Assembly: GCA_037951105.1 (NCBI GenBank)
Contig: JBAMJV010009751.1
Location: 1 to 64,000 of the forward strand
Length of the DNA: 64,000 bases
Reading direction: 5' to 3'
Source of the DNA: Echinarachnius parma
Taxonomy: Eukaryota; Echinodermata; Echinoidea; Clypeasteroida; Echinarachniidae
A model generated the notes under the pieces. It searched no databases. It was given only the letters and a program-made list of their open reading frames with translations, and was not told the origin of the DNA. Shown here one piece after another: positions 42,646 to 64,000 of the stretch. Numbering within the stretch: position 1 is the first letter of the stretch; every line of letters begins with the position of its first letter. The translations under genes and the position numbers were made by a program.

Positions 42646-42649
42646 CACG

Positions 42650-61906
<19,257 letters not shown>

Positions 61907-62049
61907 CTCCTATTACACAATAATGACATAAAATGTAATTAGGTTGACATGTCAGAATAAGACAGTCATTCACTATTAACCTGTATAACATCAATGTAGG
62001 TTATTTTATAAAAAGCCCATCATAAAAGGGAGAAAGAATAAAAGATTCC

Positions 62050-62395
62050 AATATAAAAGCTCCTCTTCGTAGCGTCACTGATGGGTAGAGGGGGTTTGCT
62101 GAACCCTGCCGCACGGGTGGGGGTGAAAGCCGAGGGCTGTACACCTCCTATTACACAATAATGACATAACATGTAATTAGGTTGACATTTCAGAATAAGA
62201 ACTTAACTTAACTTAACCTGTATAACATCAATGTAGGTTGTTTTATGATAAGCCCATCATAAAAGGGTTAAAGAAAGAATGAAAGATTCCAATACAAAAG
62301 ATCCCCTTTGTAGCGTCGCTGATGGGTAGAGGGGGCTTGCTGAACCCTGCCGCACGTGGGGGGTGAACGCCGAGGGCTGCACCCCTATTACAAAC
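62050..62395 (-). repeat. Two recent copies of the 61753-61906 exon piece with flanking intron
   Basis: 62055-62150 and 62300-62390 repeat 'gctcctcttcgtagcgtc', 'tgatgggtagagggggtttgctgaaccctgccgcac' and 'ccgagggctgtacacctcctattacac', plus 'aggttgacat' and 'cctgtataacatcaatgtagg'. Unit about 235 bp. They lack the donor half (after KRSF). Confidence 0.92.
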
Positions 62396-62860
62396 ATAGT
62401 TAATGAAGAGAAAGATTGGAATAATGGAATGGTAGATTACCGTAGGTAAAATACTGTAGGTCTCTGCTTAATGGGTTTACATAAAGTCACGTGACAATTT
62501 GTAAGTGAACGTTTGCCCGAAAATCGCTAAATTTTGTGATTTTTGTACAAATCCTATGGAAATCAATTTTTTTTTTCCTGGAATACATAAAACCTTCATT
62601 ATTTTTCATTCTAATCACTGCAATCATTTAATTTTGGGCTAAAAATTGTTGGATAATGGTCAATAATTTATTCCATTGAAATTCCACAAAATTAGCATAT
62701 TCTGAGCAATATTTAGTGATTTACAGACAAAAAGGGCATTTCTGCATAAATTTGCATAATTAATTAAAAATGGATTATTTTCCAAAAAATAACAATGCAA
62801 TCTTGTAGATTATGTTGCAAGCTATCTGCGTGCCAAATTTTGTGGCGGCCGCACGTACGA
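62396..62860. other. CAMSAP intron, no exon seen
   Basis: AT-rich, including an AT-rich 'aaaatcgctaaattttgtgatttt' stretch. No coding support. Confidence 0.5.
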
Positions 62861-62864
62861 CGGC

Positions 62865-63240
62865 CGAGATCTCGGGGGCAACCAAAAAAATACTTTTTTT
62901 TTCACGAGGGCGATTTTGAAAATTTTGAGAGAGAAAAACGCCCTCGTGAAATTATTCACGAGGGCTATTTTGGGGCTCACGGGGGCTCTTTTTTTTTTTA
63001 CATCGTTTTCACTGCTCAAGGGTCTAATAAATGATTATCTGATTATCATGATGTGATCTATCCGATTATGCCATGTTTGGTACGTTTCTGGCGCTTTCCG
63101 ATCATGCAAAAGGATGTAAACAAAATTTTTTTTTTTTTTTTTTTTTTTTTCTCGCCCCCGTGCCATGGCTCACGGGGGCGATTCCAAAGGTATCGGGGGC
63201 GAATCGCCCTTTGCCCCCGTGTATTTTTTGGGTTGCTCGG
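62865..63240. repeat. 'cacgagggcgattttg / ccgatcatgcaaaa' repeat, copy 2
   Basis: Same block order as 17352-17690: 'aaaaaatacttttttttt', 'cacgagggc', 'ggggctcttttttt', 'acatcgttttcactgctca', 'ccgatcatgcaaaa', long poly(T) and 'gggggcgaatcgcc'. It ends near a C13 run at 63261-63273. Confidence 0.75.
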
Positions 63241-63498
63241 GGGGGTGGGGTGGAATCCAACCCCCCCCCCCCCTGAGCATAGCCAAAATAACCCCGCCTG
63301 GTTAGGGTTAAGGAAATTTCCTCCACTTAAATAGGTACATCCGTGAAAGGTGTAAAATATACCTTGGAAAGGAAAAACCAATTAAGTAGAGACTACTACA
63401 CTGTGATTGAAATTTAATATGATCTTTTTAAGAGTACAGCATCATCAAATTGGTAAAGAAATATGAGAATGATAGGAGAGGGGTCTAGATGATAATAC

Positions 63499-63575
63499 GC
63501 TTCTCTTGGTGATGGGTAAAGGGGGCTTGCTGAAGCTTGCTGCACGAGTGGGGGTGAATGCTGACGGTTGTACGC
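63499..63575 (-). CDS. Candidate upstream homologous CAMSAP exon (frame conserved, status unsure)
   Basis: It reads VQPSAFTPTRAASFSKPPLP then ITKRS with acceptor TTCTCCAGAG and a possible donor AGC|GTATTA. Against the 61753-61906 exon it differs at about nine synonymous sites but only one or two replacement sites in the first 20 codons, plus a loss of 3 codons. That pattern suggests past protein-level constraint. With this donor its exit phase (0) does not fit the 61092 or 61753 exon, so use as drawn is doubtful; the frame runs on for about 20 codons past the donor. Confidence 0.5.
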
Positions 63576-63699
63576 CTCTGGAGAAGATAGAATCCCGAAG
63601 ACATTTCATTAGAATTTCACGTTCCCTGGTTTTACTGATCATATTTTGAGTCTACATGCACTACAAATTTGTACATTTCATTTTAAATTATGTCCGAGG

Positions 63700-63840
63700 C
63701 ACTATTGCTGACTAGCTGTTTAATTGCGGTATCTACATTTTAGCGCTATGTCCAATCGAGAGAAGTCAGCGATACTTCAAAAATCAGGATCAATATCCTG
63801 AGGTCTCGGGTTCGATTCCCGGTAAAGCCTATTTCTCTTT
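63700..63840 (+). repeat. Possible tRNA-like or SINE remnant
   Basis: 'gtctcgggttcgattcccggtaaagcc' (63801-63828) has a box B-like GGTTCGATTCC in a TΨC-type stem. No good acceptor stem or box A could be built. It is followed at 63855 by 'taccgtaaagctctgtgtataagacgcac', a known style of DNA-transposon terminus. Confidence 0.35.
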
Positions 63841-64000
63841 GCTCGCTTTCATATACCGTAAAGCTCTGTGTATAAGACGCACTTTTTTTCTGTCGGAAAA
63901 TTTTCAAAGTTGAATGTTGAATGTGTATTTAACACATGGTTTAGGGCATGACAAGAGCTTGCTGTCAGTTGCAGCATTCAGCAATATATACCTTTTTCTC

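Noticed and set aside
62795..63034. Frame around 'FHEGDFENFEREKRPREIIHEG'
   Set aside because: Lies wholly inside a dispersed non-coding repeat also present at 17352.

Overview
This is eukaryotic genomic DNA from an intron-rich, repeat-dense animal genome. The GT-AG introns, three recognisable animal genes, a Tx1/L1-type LINE, many TA-, TTAA- and 3-7 bp-TSD mini-transposons, a tRNA-derived SINE and AT-rich spacers with frequent 'tacatgta' fit a marine invertebrate. The repeat style makes an echinoderm or another invertebrate deuterostome my best guess, but the species is not determined.

Three genes can be rebuilt exon by exon. (1) SDF2-like, minus strand, 24785 down to 14428, six exons: an ER-lumen MIR-domain co-chaperone of about 218 residues. 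(2) ABRA/STARS-like, plus strand, 29610-31443, two coding exons: a 161-residue actin-binding Costars-domain protein. (3) CAMSAP (Patronin family), minus strand, 61906 down to 42650 and continuing beyond the right edge. Its middle and 3' part are present: a 3.9 kb exon with a poly-Gln tract and coiled coils, a Lys/Glu-rich helical region, a proline-rich linker and the C-terminal microtubule-binding CKK domain. The genes are unrelated in function; two bind the cytoskeleton (actin, microtubule minus ends) and one works in the ER.

Layout: 1-4072 is a LINE split by a 1.8 kb insertion. 4.1-14.4 kb is repeats and AT-rich spacer, with poly(C) tracts at 6.3-8.2 kb and CpG-rich repeat sequence at 6.5-10 kb. 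14.4-24.8 kb is SDF2, whose introns hold fold-back elements and a 1.6 kb palindrome. 24.8-27.8 kb is spacer with palindromes and a mariner-like mini-element. 27.8-33.1 kb is ABRA with arrays of decayed exon copies. 33-42 kb is spacer with a nested mini-transposon, a nuclear-receptor-site tandem repeat and a SINE. 42-64 kb is CAMSAP.

The most striking signal is that many exons of all three genes are flanked by one to six decaying tandem copies of an exon piece plus intron, so local exon-containing duplication seems to be a general habit of this genome. Other notable objects are a 220-242 bp mini-transposon family with a 4-bp target duplication in all three copies, a 680-bp element built of opposed arrays of a 17-bp unit and flanked by a 7-bp duplication, a fold-back element carrying telomere repeats, and a repeat carrying about seven clustered AGGTCA-type sites. 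I saw no CRISPR array or prokaryote-like gene system.
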